From Dehalobacter sp. CP (GTDB lineage: Bacteria > Bacillota_B > Desulfitobacteriia > Desulfitobacteriales > Syntrophobotulaceae): a stretch of DNA of 64,000 nt. Location of the stretch: positions 130,701-194,700 of the forward strand of contig VMEE01000019.1 of assembly GCA_009910795.1 (NCBI GenBank). The letters run 5' to 3'. The notes beneath the pieces were generated by a model. The model had not been told where the DNA came from. It saw only the letters and a list, made by a program, of their open reading frames with translations, and searched no databases. This document shows positions 17,401 to 26,088 of this stretch, piece by piece. Made by a program: the position numbers and the translations under genes. Position 1 is the first letter of the stretch. Every line of letters begins with the position of its first letter.

Positions 17401-18573
17401 GTGATTCCTATAAAAGCAATTCAAATTAAGGAGAATGTATACTGGGTAGGCGGAATTGACTGGAACATCAGAAATTTTCATGGGTATCTGACTCAAAGGG
17501 GCAGTACATATAATGCCTATCTGATCATTGATGAGAAAATTACATTAATTGATACGGTAAAACATTATCTTTTTGACGAAATGCTGGAACGGATTTCGGA
17601 TGTGATTGATCCGGCAGATATTGATTACGTCATTTCCAATCATGTTGAGCAGGACCATTCAGGAAGCTTGCCGGAAATTTTGGAGATTGCCACCAAGGCA
17701 ACCCTGGTCACATCCCCTAATGGGGAAAAAGGGCTCAAGGCGCATTTCCGGGAAGACTGGAACTATCAGATTGTTAAATCAGGAGATGTCCTGAATATCG
17801 GCAAGAGGAATCTAACTTTTGTCCAGACCCCAATGGTACACTGGCCGGATAATATGGTGACCTACCTTCCGGCAGATAAAATTCTGTTCTCGAATGATGC
17901 TTTCGGACAGCATATTGCTTCAACCGAGAGATTTGATGATGAACTCGCGCTCGGGGTCGTCCTGGAAGAAGCCAGGAAATATTACGCGAATATTGTCCTG
18001 CCGTACGGCGGTCAGGTCCAAAAAGCTTTAGGAATCTTAGGCGGACTGGATGTCGAGGTAATTGCGACCAGCCATGGGCTGATCTGGCGCTCCAACATCC
18101 CGGCAATTCTCAATGAATATCAAAAATGGTCTGCGAATGCCTCGGAGAAAAAGGCCGTGATTGTCTATGACACGATGTGGAACGCAACGGAGATCATTGC
18201 GGAGAGCATCAGCGATGTATTTGAGAAGAAGGGCTATAACGTCCGGTTCATGGATCTTAAAAATAACCATATTTCAGATATTATGACTGAAGTGATCACA
18301 GCAAAATATATCTGCGTTGGCTCACCAACCCTGAATAATAACCTGATGCCAAGTGTAGCCGGTTTCTTAACCTATCTTAAGGGTCTGGCTCCGAAGGACA
18401 GAATTGGACTGGCCTTCGGTTCTTATGGCTGGAGCGGCCAGAGTGTCGGGCAAGTCGAGCAGTATCTGAAGGACTGCGGTTTTGAAACCCTGGAGAATAT
18501 CAGGATTCAATACATTCCGGAAGAGGATCAACTGGAAGAGATGAAAGAGAAATTGGAGGGAAGTATCCTATGA
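17401..18573 (+). CDS. fprA: FprA-type flavodiiron protein
   Basis: About 390 residues. A metallo-beta-lactamase-like diiron domain (about 1-250) has HVEQDHSG ligands and the end HGLIWR. A flavodoxin domain follows (about 255-390, VIVYDTMWNATE, GSPTLNNNLMP, GSYGWSG). It reduces oxygen to water or nitric oxide to N2O. The start is uncertain. Relatives begin MKAI, which here reads ATA-AAA-GCA-ATT at 17410 with GAGGTG correctly spaced before it. The GTG at 17401 and a GTG at 17362 are in frame but lack a good ribosome site. It overlaps dfx by four bases. Confidence 0.92.
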   Translation: MIPIKAIQIKENVYWVGGIDWNIRNFHGYLTQRGSTYNAYLIIDEKITLIDTVKHYLFDEMLERISDVIDPADIDYVISNHVEQDHSGSLPEILEIATKATLVTSPNGEKGLKAHFREDWNYQIVKSGDVLNIGKRNLTFVQTPMVHWPDNMVTYLPADKILFSNDAFGQHIASTERFDDELALGVVLEEARKYYANIVLPYGGQVQKALGILGGLDVEVIATSHGLIWRSNIPAILNEYQKWSANASEKKAVIVYDTMWNATEIIAESISDVFEKKGYNVRFMDLKNNHISDIMTEVITAKYICVGSPTLNNNLMPSVAGFLTYLKGLAPKDRIGLAFGSYGWSGQSVGQVEQYLKDCGFETLENIRIQYIPEEDQLEEMKEKLEGSIL

Positions 18574-18950
18574 CGAATTTAAGAGAGATCTACAAGTGCA
18601 ACGTCTGTGGCAATGTTGTGGAGATTGTTCACGCAGGGGCTCCGGCCTTGGTATGCTGCGGCCAGCCCATGGAAAAGCTCGAGGGACGTTCGGAAGATAT
18701 GGGTTTGGAAAAACACCTTCCGATAGTTCAAGTAACAGAAGAGGGCATCAAAGTCACTGTCGGGAGCATCGAGCACCCCATGGAAGAGAAACATTTTATT
18801 CAGTTCATCGAAGTTCTGACTGCAGATAAAGTCTGTCGTGCAGAGCTAAAACCTGGACAGAAGCCAGAGGCTTTTTTCCCAGTAGATATTGCAGCCGTTC
18901 TCGAGGTCAGGGAATACTGCAATCTTCATGGACTCTGGAAAACAAAATAG
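18570..18950 (+). CDS. dfx: Desulfoferrodoxin (superoxide reductase)
   Basis: A 126-residue protein with the N-terminal desulforedoxin iron site (YKCNVCGN..VCCGQPM) and the superoxide reductase domain (SIEHPMEEKHFIQFIEV, ELKPGQ, REYCNLHGLWK), which holds the catalytic His4-Cys iron centre. It reduces superoxide to peroxide without making oxygen. It is translationally coupled to fprA (ATGA overlap). The two genes form an oxygen-defence operon, and rubrerythrin 3 kb away could remove the peroxide formed. Confidence 0.95.
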   Translation: MTNLREIYKCNVCGNVVEIVHAGAPALVCCGQPMEKLEGRSEDMGLEKHLPIVQVTEEGIKVTVGSIEHPMEEKHFIQFIEVLTADKVCRAELKPGQKPEAFFPVDIAAVLEVREYCNLHGLWKTK

Positions 18951-18994
18951 ACCTAAGGTTTTTTATTCCTAATAATTGATAATGAGATCATAGG

Positions 18995-19037
18995 AGAGGG
19001 ATGGTATAATAAAGACTGAGATTACCATCTCTTTTTT
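18995..19037 (+). terminator. Terminator of the fprA-dfx operon
   Basis: AGAGGGATGGTA pairs with TACCATCTCT (one bulge) around an AT-rich loop and is followed by TTTTTT. Confidence 0.65.
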
Positions 19038-19038
19038 G

Positions 19039-19059
19039 TTTCAATTGATCAAATTGAAA
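19039..19059 (+). promoter_or_regulatory. Inverted repeat upstream of the sigma-54 promoter
   Basis: TTTCAATT (19039-19046) and AATTGAAA (19052-19059) are a perfect 8-base inverted repeat around GATCA. It lies about 150 bases upstream of the predicted nuo transcription start, where enhancer-binding activators of sigma-54 promoters usually bind. That it is such a site is inferred. Confidence 0.4.
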
Positions 19060-19175
19060 ATAAATCGTACACTTTTGGATTTTTCGGAATGATATTTTGT
19101 TTTTACGACTTTAACAATTTGAGAAAAAGCCTGTATTTGAGCCTTTATTTTTACAAGTTGAGTGTCGGAGGCTTC

Positions 19176-19191
19176 TGGCACGCATCTTGCA
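19176..19191 (+). promoter_or_regulatory. Sigma-54 (-24/-12) promoter of the nuo operon
   Basis: TGGCACG-N4-TTGCA matches the sigma-54 consensus at every defined position (TGGCACG at 19176-19182, TTGC at 19187-19190). Transcription would begin near 19202, about 48 bases before nuoA. No good sigma-70 promoter is evident between here and nuoA. Confidence 0.8.
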
Positions 19192-19249
19192 ATAATTCTC
19201 TGGTGAGAATATAAATTCATTTTAATTTATATAGAAGAGGAGGTAGACA

Positions 19250-19606
19250 ATGTTAATTAATTACGCAGGGATCGCAGTAATTTTAGCGTGGGGAATTGTA
19301 TTTCCGGTAATTCTGCTGGTGGTTCAGAGACTGCTCTGTCCAAACAATCCGACCAAGGCAAAAATGTTGACTTACGAGTGTGGTCTTGATACCCAGGGGG
19401 ATACGTGGATTCGTTTTAAAATGAGTTATTTTATGTATGCCTTGATTTTCGTGGTCTTTGATGTTGAAACAATTTTTCTCTATCCTTGGGCGATGTTGTT
19501 TGAAAATCTAGGCTTGTTTGCCATTATTGAGATGGTGATCTTTATTGCGATTCTCATTCTTGGATTTGCCTATGCCTGGAAGGAAGGTGCTCTAGAATGG
19601 ATGTAG
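19250..19606 (+). CDS. nuoA: NADH-quinone oxidoreductase subunit A
   Basis: A 118-residue membrane protein with three segments and the family motifs [14 protein letters not shown] and [23 protein letters not shown] text (here [19 protein letters not shown]). It has an AGAGGAGG site. NuoA helps hold the quinone-binding site where the hydrophilic and membrane arms of complex I meet. It is the first of eleven nuo genes and overlaps nuoB by 10 bases. Confidence 0.97.
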   Translation: MLINYAGIAVILAWGIVFPVILLVVQRLLCPNNPTKAKMLTYECGLDTQGDTWIRFKMSYFMYALIFVVFDVETIFLYPWAMLFENLGLFAIIEMVIFIAILILGFAYAWKEGALEWM

Positions 19607-20136
19607 TCAAGAAAAACTATAAAGTTGAAGTGCCGGAATATGAAATGCCAAACAATATCATCATGTGCAAGATCGAAGATGCGCTGAACTGGTGCCGATC
19701 CCGGTCCTTCTGGCCACTGACGTTCGGTCTGGCCTGCTGTGCGTTTGAAATGATGGCAGCCGGAGATGCCCGCTATGACATTGCGCGTTTCGGGTCCGAA
19801 GTTTTCAGACCTTCGCCGCGTCAGTGCGACCTTCTGATTATCGCGGGCACAGTCACGAAAAAAATGGAACCGATTGTTGCCCGACTGTATGAACAAATGG
19901 CCGAACCGAAATACGTGCTGGCAATGGGCAGTTGCGCGATCAGCGGTGGTCCGTTCAAAGACTCCTATAGTGTTGTGAAAGGAGCCGATACGTTCTTGCC
20001 GGTAGATGTCTACGTACCGGGCTGTCCGCCGAGACCGGAAGCACTGTTCTACGGACTTCTCGAGCTGCGGAAAAAAGTGACGAATCCCAGAAAGTTCGCT
20101 GAGAACAACAAGGAGAGGATCATGCAGAATGGATAA
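19597..20136 (+). CDS. nuoB: NADH-quinone oxidoreductase subunit B
   Basis: A 179-residue subunit holding the terminal iron-sulfur cluster N2. The ligands are in [12 protein letters not shown] (adjacent cysteines), [10 protein letters not shown] and [10 protein letters not shown]. It passes electrons to quinone together with NuoD. The start lies inside the end of nuoA and it overlaps nuoC by 8 bases. Confidence 0.97.
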   Translation: MDVVKKNYKVEVPEYEMPNNIIMCKIEDALNWCRSRSFWPLTFGLACCAFEMMAAGDARYDIARFGSEVFRPSPRQCDLLIIAGTVTKKMEPIVARLYEQMAEPKYVLAMGSCAISGGPFKDSYSVVKGADTFLPVDVYVPGCPPRPEALFYGLLELRKKVTNPRKFAENNKERIMQNG

Positions 20137-20590
20137 AAAGATTGATCGTCAAGCGCTGGTTGCCTTTCTTAATGAGAAGATGGATGCGCAAGCGGAAGTC
20201 TTTGAGGACAATACGGAAGCTTCCATAAAAGTACCCCGCTTGAAGCTTGTGGAGACCATGCAGAAACTTAGGGAAAATCCACAGTACAAATTCGATGTTC
20301 TGATGAATCTGAGCTCTGTGGATTATCCGGAAAACTTCACTGTGATCTATCACCTGTTTTCGATTGAGCATAAGCATTATTTGACTGTAAAAGTGGAAAT
20401 AAGCAAAGAGAATCCCTGCTGGGTACCGTCGGTCAGTTCTGTCTGGAAAGCGGCTCAGGTACACGAAAGGGAAGTTTTCGATTTGATGGGGATTCTATTT
20501 AATGATCATCCTGATCTCAGAAGAATTCTGCTGCCGGAGGACTTTGCCGGACATCCTTTGCGCAAAGATTTTACGCAGCAGGCTGATTAA
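20129..20590 (+). CDS. nuoC: NADH-quinone oxidoreductase subunit C
   Basis: A 153-residue peripheral-arm subunit (30 kDa type). The signature [21 protein letters not shown] and [16 protein letters not shown] lies near the C-terminus. It is separate from NuoD (not fused as in Escherichia coli). It overlaps nuoB and is followed by a 35-base gap before nuoD. Confidence 0.95.
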   Translation: MDKKIDRQALVAFLNEKMDAQAEVFEDNTEASIKVPRLKLVETMQKLRENPQYKFDVLMNLSSVDYPENFTVIYHLFSIEHKHYLTVKVEISKENPCWVPSVSSVWKAAQVHEREVFDLMGILFNDHPDLRRILLPEDFAGHPLRKDFTQQAD

Positions 20591-20625
20591 ACACCAAAAT
20601 GCGAAACAGAATTTGAGGTGTAAGA

Positions 20626-21735
20626 ATGAATGACATAAGAACCCAGGAGATGAACTTAAACTTTGGTCCTCAGCACCCCAGTACGCACGGGGTGTATCGC
20701 GGTGTGTTCACGATGCAGGGCGAATATATTACCAAGTGCGTGAACCATATCGGTTATCTGCACCGCGGCATTGAAAAATTAGCGGAGTCCCGCACCTATA
20801 CCCAGTTTATTCCGTACAACGGACGGCTGGACTATGTTTCAGGCATATTGAATGAAGAGGCTTATGTCCGTGCGGTGGAAAAATTGATGGGTATTTCCGA
20901 TCAGGTTCCTGAACGGGCTGAATATATCCGGGTGATGATGGCGGAACTTCAGCGTATTGCCAGCCACCTGGTATTTTATTCCTCGATGGCGCTGGACATG
21001 GCCGGTTTCACACCTTGGACTTATGGGTTCCGCGAGAGAGACACAATTCTAGATTTATTTGAAATGGCAACCGGTAGCCGCATGATGCCGAATTATATGC
21101 GGTTTGGTGGCGTTGCTGCTGATCTGAACGAAGAATTTATGCCTGCCCTGCGCAAACTGCTCGATATCATGCCGAAATGCATGGAAGAGTACCACGGTAT
21201 TTTAACAGGCAATGAGATATTCCAGGCCCGTACAAAGGGGGTTGCCCCGCTTTCCCGCGAAAAAGCTTTGATTTACGGGATATCCGGTCCTTCGGCCAGG
21301 GCTTCAGGCATTGATTATGACCTGCGCCGGGACGAGCCCTACGGAATTTATGACCGTTTCAAATTCAATGTGCCGGTCCGTCAGACTGGGGATACGTTTG
21401 ATCGTTATATTGTTCGTATGGAAGAGATGGCTGAAAGCGTCAAAATTTTAGAACAGGCTTATAGAGAAATTCCGGAAGGTCCAGTTCTGGCCAAGGTCCC
21501 GAAAATAATTAAACCTCCTGCCGGAGAAGTCTATCACCGTATCGAGCATTCCAAAGGGCATCTTGGTTTCCATATTGTGAGTGATGGTACAGCCAAACCT
21601 TACCGTTTAAGGATTTGTTCTCCCTGTTTTGTGAATGTGGCAATTTTTGAAGAAATGGCTGTCGGTTTGCATCTGCAGGATGCAGTGGTTGCTTTTGCTT
21701 CCTTAGACATTGTGTTGGGAGAAATTGACCGCTAA
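20626..21735 (+). CDS. nuoD: NADH-quinone oxidoreductase subunit D
   Basis: A 369-residue 49-kDa-type subunit that lines the quinone pocket. It begins with NFGPQHPSTHGVYR and has NHIGYLHRGIEKL and RMEEMAESVKIL. The C-terminal ASLDIVLGEIDR matches the usual IDIVMGEVDR. It is related to the large subunit of [NiFe] hydrogenases but lacks the nickel-binding cysteine pairs. It has an AGGTG ribosome site. Confidence 0.96.
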   Translation: MNDIRTQEMNLNFGPQHPSTHGVYRGVFTMQGEYITKCVNHIGYLHRGIEKLAESRTYTQFIPYNGRLDYVSGILNEEAYVRAVEKLMGISDQVPERAEYIRVMMAELQRIASHLVFYSSMALDMAGFTPWTYGFRERDTILDLFEMATGSRMMPNYMRFGGVAADLNEEFMPALRKLLDIMPKCMEEYHGILTGNEIFQARTKGVAPLSREKALIYGISGPSARASGIDYDLRRDEPYGIYDRFKFNVPVRQTGDTFDRYIVRMEEMAESVKILEQAYREIPEGPVLAKVPKIIKPPAGEVYHRIEHSKGHLGFHIVSDGTAKPYRLRICSPCFVNVAIFEEMAVGLHLQDAVVAFASLDIVLGEIDR

Positions 21736-21771
21736 CAGACAGAAACAAGAATTCAGAAGATGGAGGAAAAT

Positions 21772-22818
21772 ATGGTACTATTTCTTGTTTGGGTCGATAT
21801 GTTCAGACAGTGGCTTGTTGGGATTGGAATACCGGCATTGCCTGCTGAAATATTGATTAAAACCATTCTGGTTTTAATTGTCATTATCTTTGTGCTAACG
21901 AACCTAATTGTTCTGGTCTGGCTGGAACGTAAGTTTGCTGCTTTTTACGCTGACCGCGTCGGCCCTAACCGCCTTGGACCTGCAGGTTTTCTGCAGTTCC
22001 CGGTTGATATTGTCAAAATGCTCGGGAAAGAGGATATCATTCCCGAAAACGTGGACAGACCGGTATTTAAGATTGCCAGTATCTGCGCATTCCTTACGGC
22101 AATTATGGGCTGGGCCGTTATTCCTCTTGGCAAAGGCATGATCCTGGAAGATTTGAATGTCGGACTACTGTACTTTATTGCGATTGGTTCTACAGGAACG
22201 ATTGCCTTTGTCATGGCCGGTTTTGCTTCGAATAATAAATACGCGCTGCTCGGCGGGATGAGAACGGCTGCTCAGATGATCAGCTATGAAATTCCGCTGG
22301 CCTTTTCTTTGCTCGGCATCGTCATGATCACCGGAAGCTTAAGCCTTACCGAGATTGTCGATGCCCAGAAAAACGTCTGGTTTGTCTTTCCGCAGATTCT
22401 TGCCTTCTTCGCTTATTTTGTTTGTTCCATCGCGGAAACAAACCGTGGACCGTTCGACTTGGCGGAAGGGGAGCAGGAGTTGGTTGCGGGATACTTCGTC
22501 GAGTATTCGGGTATCCGCTATGCGTTGTTTATGGTCGCTGAATATACCCATCTGGTTGCGGTCTCGGCGATTGCAGCCGTTGTGTTCCTCGGCGGCTGGA
22601 ATGCACCGTTTGGCTTGACCTTCATACCGGGATTCATCTGGATGATGATTAAAATTTACTTGATGATTTTCCTGTTCATGTGGGTCAGATGGACATTTGT
22701 CAGGGTAAAAGTCGAGCATTTGATGCATATCGGCTGGAAATTCCTGATCCCGCTTACTTTATTTAATATTGTGATCACCGGCATTGGCGTTTACGTCTAC
22801 CGGATGATTGCAGGTTAA
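21772..22818 (+). CDS. nuoH: NADH-quinone oxidoreductase subunit H
   Basis: A 348-residue membrane subunit with about eight segments, linking the quinone site to the proton channels. Typical text includes WLERKFAAFYADRVGPNRLGPAG, FPVDIVKMLGKEDI and AETNRGPFDLAEGEQELVAGY. The ATG at 21772 is favoured because GGAGG at 21762-21766 is well spaced from it. An ATG 12 bases upstream would overlap that site. Confidence 0.95.
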   Translation: MVLFLVWVDMFRQWLVGIGIPALPAEILIKTILVLIVIIFVLTNLIVLVWLERKFAAFYADRVGPNRLGPAGFLQFPVDIVKMLGKEDIIPENVDRPVFKIASICAFLTAIMGWAVIPLGKGMILEDLNVGLLYFIAIGSTGTIAFVMAGFASNNKYALLGGMRTAAQMISYEIPLAFSLLGIVMITGSLSLTEIVDAQKNVWFVFPQILAFFAYFVCSIAETNRGPFDLAEGEQELVAGYFVEYSGIRYALFMVAEYTHLVAVSAIAAVVFLGGWNAPFGLTFIPGFIWMMIKIYLMIFLFMWVRWTFVRVKVEHLMHIGWKFLIPLTLFNIVITGIGVYVYRMIAG

Positions 22819-22830
22819 GGTGGTGAAATC

Positions 22831-23244
22831 GTGTACGGACAAGGACTTTTAAAAGGCTTAAGCATATCAATCAGACACTTTTTCAAAAAGAAAGTCACGG
22901 AGATGTACCCGGAGCAAAAGCCTAACCTGCCGAAGCGTTCCCGGGGATGGTTTGAACTGACCCCGGATAAATGTACGGCATGCGGACTTTGCGTCAACGC
23001 CTGTCCCAACGGGATTATCTCGATTGAAAGCTATAAGGATGAGAACAACAAAAGAAAGCTGGCTCAGTATCGTATGCTGATGGAAAGCTGTATTTTCTGC
23101 GGATTTTGTGTTGAGGCCTGTCCTCAAGATGCTTTGTACAATACGCAAGCTTTTGAACAGACGGTCTTCTTCCGGGAAGATCTTAACAGAATCCTCTATA
23201 AAGCCGAGCCTCAGTCGGTTCAGGCTGAAAGGAGTGAAGCGTAG
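22831..23244 (+). CDS. nuoI: NADH-quinone oxidoreductase subunit I
   Basis: A 137-residue ferredoxin-like subunit with two 4Fe-4S motifs: CTACGLCVNACPNG and CIFCGFCVEACPQDAL. It starts at GTG behind AAGGTGG. It carries electrons to N2 on NuoB. In complexes without NuoEFG this is the probable entry point from an outside donor such as ferredoxin. It is followed directly by nuoJ. Confidence 0.96.
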   Translation: MYGQGLLKGLSISIRHFFKKKVTEMYPEQKPNLPKRSRGWFELTPDKCTACGLCVNACPNGIISIESYKDENNKRKLAQYRMLMESCIFCGFCVEACPQDALYNTQAFEQTVFFREDLNRILYKAEPQSVQAERSEA

Positions 23245-23745
23245 ATGGGCTTTACAGTGATGTTTTACGTAATTGCCATCGTTACCCTCGGTTCGGCACT
23301 TATGATGGTCATCAGCAAAAATATCTTTCACAGTGCGCTTTTAATGCTGGTAGCATTTTTGGGTATTGCAGGGGTTTTTGTTCTGCTGCATGCTGATTTT
23401 CTGGCCGCCACCCAGGTTCTGATTTATGCCGGGGCGATCACGATATTTGTTGTCTTTGCGATCATGTTTACCATACGCGGGGATATGAAATCGACAAACT
23501 TGTTCTCCAGGAACCTGGTTCCGGGAGCGCTGCTCTCGCTGATCATGATTGTTGTGAATGCAGTCATGGTCCTGACAACGAAGTGGCCGTTGAAGACTAT
23601 GACAGCTCCGGAGTCAACAGCGAAGGAAATTGCCAATCTGATGCTGACAAAATACGTCGTTGCGTTTGAAGTGACCGCAGTACTGTTGCTGGTGGCCATG
23701 CTCGGCGCGATTGTTATTGTGAAAGAGGTGAAAAAGTCCTCATGA
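23245..23745 (+). CDS. nuoJ: NADH-quinone oxidoreductase subunit J
   Basis: A 166-residue membrane subunit with five segments and the typical motif DFLAATQVLIYAGAITIFVVFAIMFT. It starts on the base after the nuoI stop and overlaps nuoK by four bases. It contributes to the conformational coupling between the quinone site and the pumps. Confidence 0.95.
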   Translation: MGFTVMFYVIAIVTLGSALMMVISKNIFHSALLMLVAFLGIAGVFVLLHADFLAATQVLIYAGAITIFVVFAIMFTIRGDMKSTNLFSRNLVPGALLSLIMIVVNAVMVLTTKWPLKTMTAPESTAKEIANLMLTKYVVAFEVTAVLLLVAMLGAIVIVKEVKKSS

Positions 23746-24077
23746 GTAGTATCATCCATTTTTTATTCAATATTGGATTGCCGCATTTTCTGATTCTTAG
23801 CGGAACTCTTTTCTTCATCGGACTTTTCAGTGTTCTGGCCAAAAGAAACCTGATTGCGATCCTCATGGGAATGGAAATCATGCTGAGTTCAGTCAACATC
23901 AATCTTGTTGCTTTCAACAGATATACCACCGCTCCGGCTCTGCACGGCCACGTCTTTGCACTCTTTGTGATCGCCTTGGCAGCGGCGGAAGTATCGGTAG
24001 GCTTGGCCTTGATTATTTCTGTCTACCGCCAGCACAAGTCGGTTGAAGCGGATGATATCGATTCGATGAAATGGTAG
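23742..24077 (+). CDS. nuoK: NADH-quinone oxidoreductase subunit K
   Basis: A 111-residue, three-helix, MrpC-like subunit. It has the conserved glutamates in LMGMEIMLSSVNINLVAF and in AAAEVSVGLALIISVYR. These glutamates are part of the proton path in complex I. It starts by ATGA overlap with nuoJ. Confidence 0.95.
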   Translation: MSSIIHFLFNIGLPHFLILSGTLFFIGLFSVLAKRNLIAILMGMEIMLSSVNINLVAFNRYTTAPALHGHVFALFVIALAAAEVSVGLALIISVYRQHKSVEADDIDSMKW

Positions 24078-24114
24078 TCTTAATTCAAGATAAAGGCAGG
24101 TGTAATTTACTATA

Positions 24115-26088
24115 ATGATTGATTTTGCTCTGAATAACGCCTGGTTGATTCCGTTGTTGCCGGCGTTGGCCTTTGCTCTGATCGTCTTTGTGACGAAACC
24201 CTCGCAAAAGCTAAGCGCTTTCATTTCCATTCTGGGCATCCTTGTATCGTTTGTACTGTCGGTTGCTATTGGAATAGGCGTATTTCAACGCGGCGAATTC
24301 TTAATAGAACATCCTTTAAAAGTCGTTGTTACCTGGTTCAGTATGCATGGACTGGCGATCGACGTAGGAACACAGATCGATCCGACCTCGGCCATGATGC
24401 TTTTCGTGGTGACGCTGGTCGCATCTTTAGTTCAGATTTACTCTCTTGGCTATATGTACGGAGATCCTGGGTTTTCCCGTTTTTATTCCTATCTTTCGCT
24501 CTTTGCCGCCTCGATGCTGGGGCTGGTCATTGCACCGAATCTTCTGCAAATGTTTGTATTCTGGGAACTTGTTGGCCTGTGTTCGTATCTGCTGATTGGT
24601 TTCTGGTACGAAAGAAATTCAGCGCGTGAAGCAGCGAAAAAAGCTTTCATTACCTGCCGGGCAGGTGACTTTGGCCTGCTGCTGGGCATTATTTTACTTC
24701 AGGTGAACTTTGGAACGCTTGATCTGCAGGAACTCGCTGAAATGATCCCGAATTTTGCGCAGTACACGACCCTTTCGGCTGGTGCGATGACGGCAATCGC
24801 GATCGTGCTGTTCCTCGGACCTATGGCCAAATCCGGTCAGTTCCCGTTCCATGTTTGGCTTCCCGACGCCATGGAAGGCCCTACACCTGTCAGTGCTTTG
24901 ATCCATGCGGCAACTATGGTTGTCGCAGGGGTCTATCTGGTTGGCAGAACGCTTACGCTGTTCATTACGCTTCCTACGGCAATGGTCTTTGTGGCGATTA
25001 TCGGTGGCTTTACCGCTATCTTTGCTGCCACCATTGCGTTAACGCAGACCGAGATGAAAAAGATCCTGGCTTACTCGACGGTTTCCCAGCTTGGCTATAT
25101 GATGCTGGCCCTCGGAGCAGGAAGCCTTACCGCCAGTATGTTTCATTTGTTCACCCACGCTTTCTTCAAAGCGCTGCTCTTCCTGTGCGCAGGCGCTGTG
25201 CTTCATGCAATGCACAACGAAGCCAGCATTGCGAAATACGGCGGTTTGAAAAAATACATGCCGGTTACTTACTGGACCATGCTGGTTGGCTGCCTGGCCA
25301 TTTCCGGTATCTTTCCGTTTGCCGGCTTCTTCAGTAAGGACCTGATCCTGGAAGTCACCTATGCTGCTTCGTCGTTATCGGGACATGCTGCCGGTCCGTT
25401 CCAGGGCGTCTACACGGTCCTGTTTATTCTGGCAGCGTTGACGGCCCTACTGACGGCATTTTATATGTTCAGAATGTTCTTCATCTGCTTCCATGGCGAA
25501 CTGAGAAGCCACGAGGCCCATCCACATGAAGCACCGAAGACCATGACGATCCCACTGATCATTCTTGCCGTATTTTCTCTGGCCGGTGGCTGGGTAGGCT
25601 GGCCGGGACTTGGAGAAGGGCAGGCTTTCGGTTATTTCGTCCGGTTGGGTCATTTCCACGAGGTGGAGGCCAACTGGTTCCTGATTATCCTGTCGACAGC
25701 GTTGGCGTTGATCGGAATTGGAACGGCTGCACTGTTCTATCTGAAGAAGGCATTCTCAGCCGAAGCCGTAGCCCAAAAGATACCGTTCCTGTACAAGCTT
25801 TCGCTGAATAAGTACTATATTGATGAGTTTTACCTCTGGGTTATTCATCACATCATCGATGGATTTGGCCGGATTTTGTGGTGGGTCGATGTGGTTGTCG
25901 TCGACGGCATTGTCAATGGTCTGGCACGTCTTACCCGGGATTCGGGTGACGCTGTCCGCAGAGTTAATACAGGAAACCTTCAGCACTATGCGATGGTCTT
26001 CTTTGTCGGTGTGATTGTCCTGATCATGATTTTAACGACTGCAGACTTCAGTCAACTAAATATTGGGCTGCTGGGAGGTGTCAAGTAA
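24115..26088 (+). CDS. nuoL: NADH-quinone oxidoreductase subunit L
   Basis: A 657-residue antiporter-like subunit with about 16 membrane helices and the long C-terminal lateral helix. Typical text is FWELVGLCSYLLIGFWYER, the channel segment MEGPTPVSALIHAATMV, and AYSTVSQLGYMMLALG. It forms the most distal proton channel. It overlaps nuoM by one base. Confidence 0.96.
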   Translation: MIDFALNNAWLIPLLPALAFALIVFVTKPSQKLSAFISILGILVSFVLSVAIGIGVFQRGEFLIEHPLKVVVTWFSMHGLAIDVGTQIDPTSAMMLFVVTLVASLVQIYSLGYMYGDPGFSRFYSYLSLFAASMLGLVIAPNLLQMFVFWELVGLCSYLLIGFWYERNSAREAAKKAFITCRAGDFGLLLGIILLQVNFGTLDLQELAEMIPNFAQYTTLSAGAMTAIAIVLFLGPMAKSGQFPFHVWLPDAMEGPTPVSALIHAATMVVAGVYLVGRTLTLFITLPTAMVFVAIIGGFTAIFAATIALTQTEMKKILAYSTVSQLGYMMLALGAGSLTASMFHLFTHAFFKALLFLCAGAVLHAMHNEASIAKYGGLKKYMPVTYWTMLVGCLAISGIFPFAGFFSKDLILEVTYAASSLSGHAAGPFQGVYTVLFILAALTALLTAFYMFRMFFICFHGELRSHEAHPHEAPKTMTIPLIILAVFSLAGGWVGWPGLGEGQAFGYFVRLGHFHEVEANWFLIILSTALALIGIGTAALFYLKKAFSAEAVAQKIPFLYKLSLNKYYIDEFYLWVIHHIIDGFGRILWWVDVVVVDGIVNGLARLTRDSGDAVRRVNTGNLQHYAMVFFVGVIVLIMILTTADFSQLNIGLLGGVK

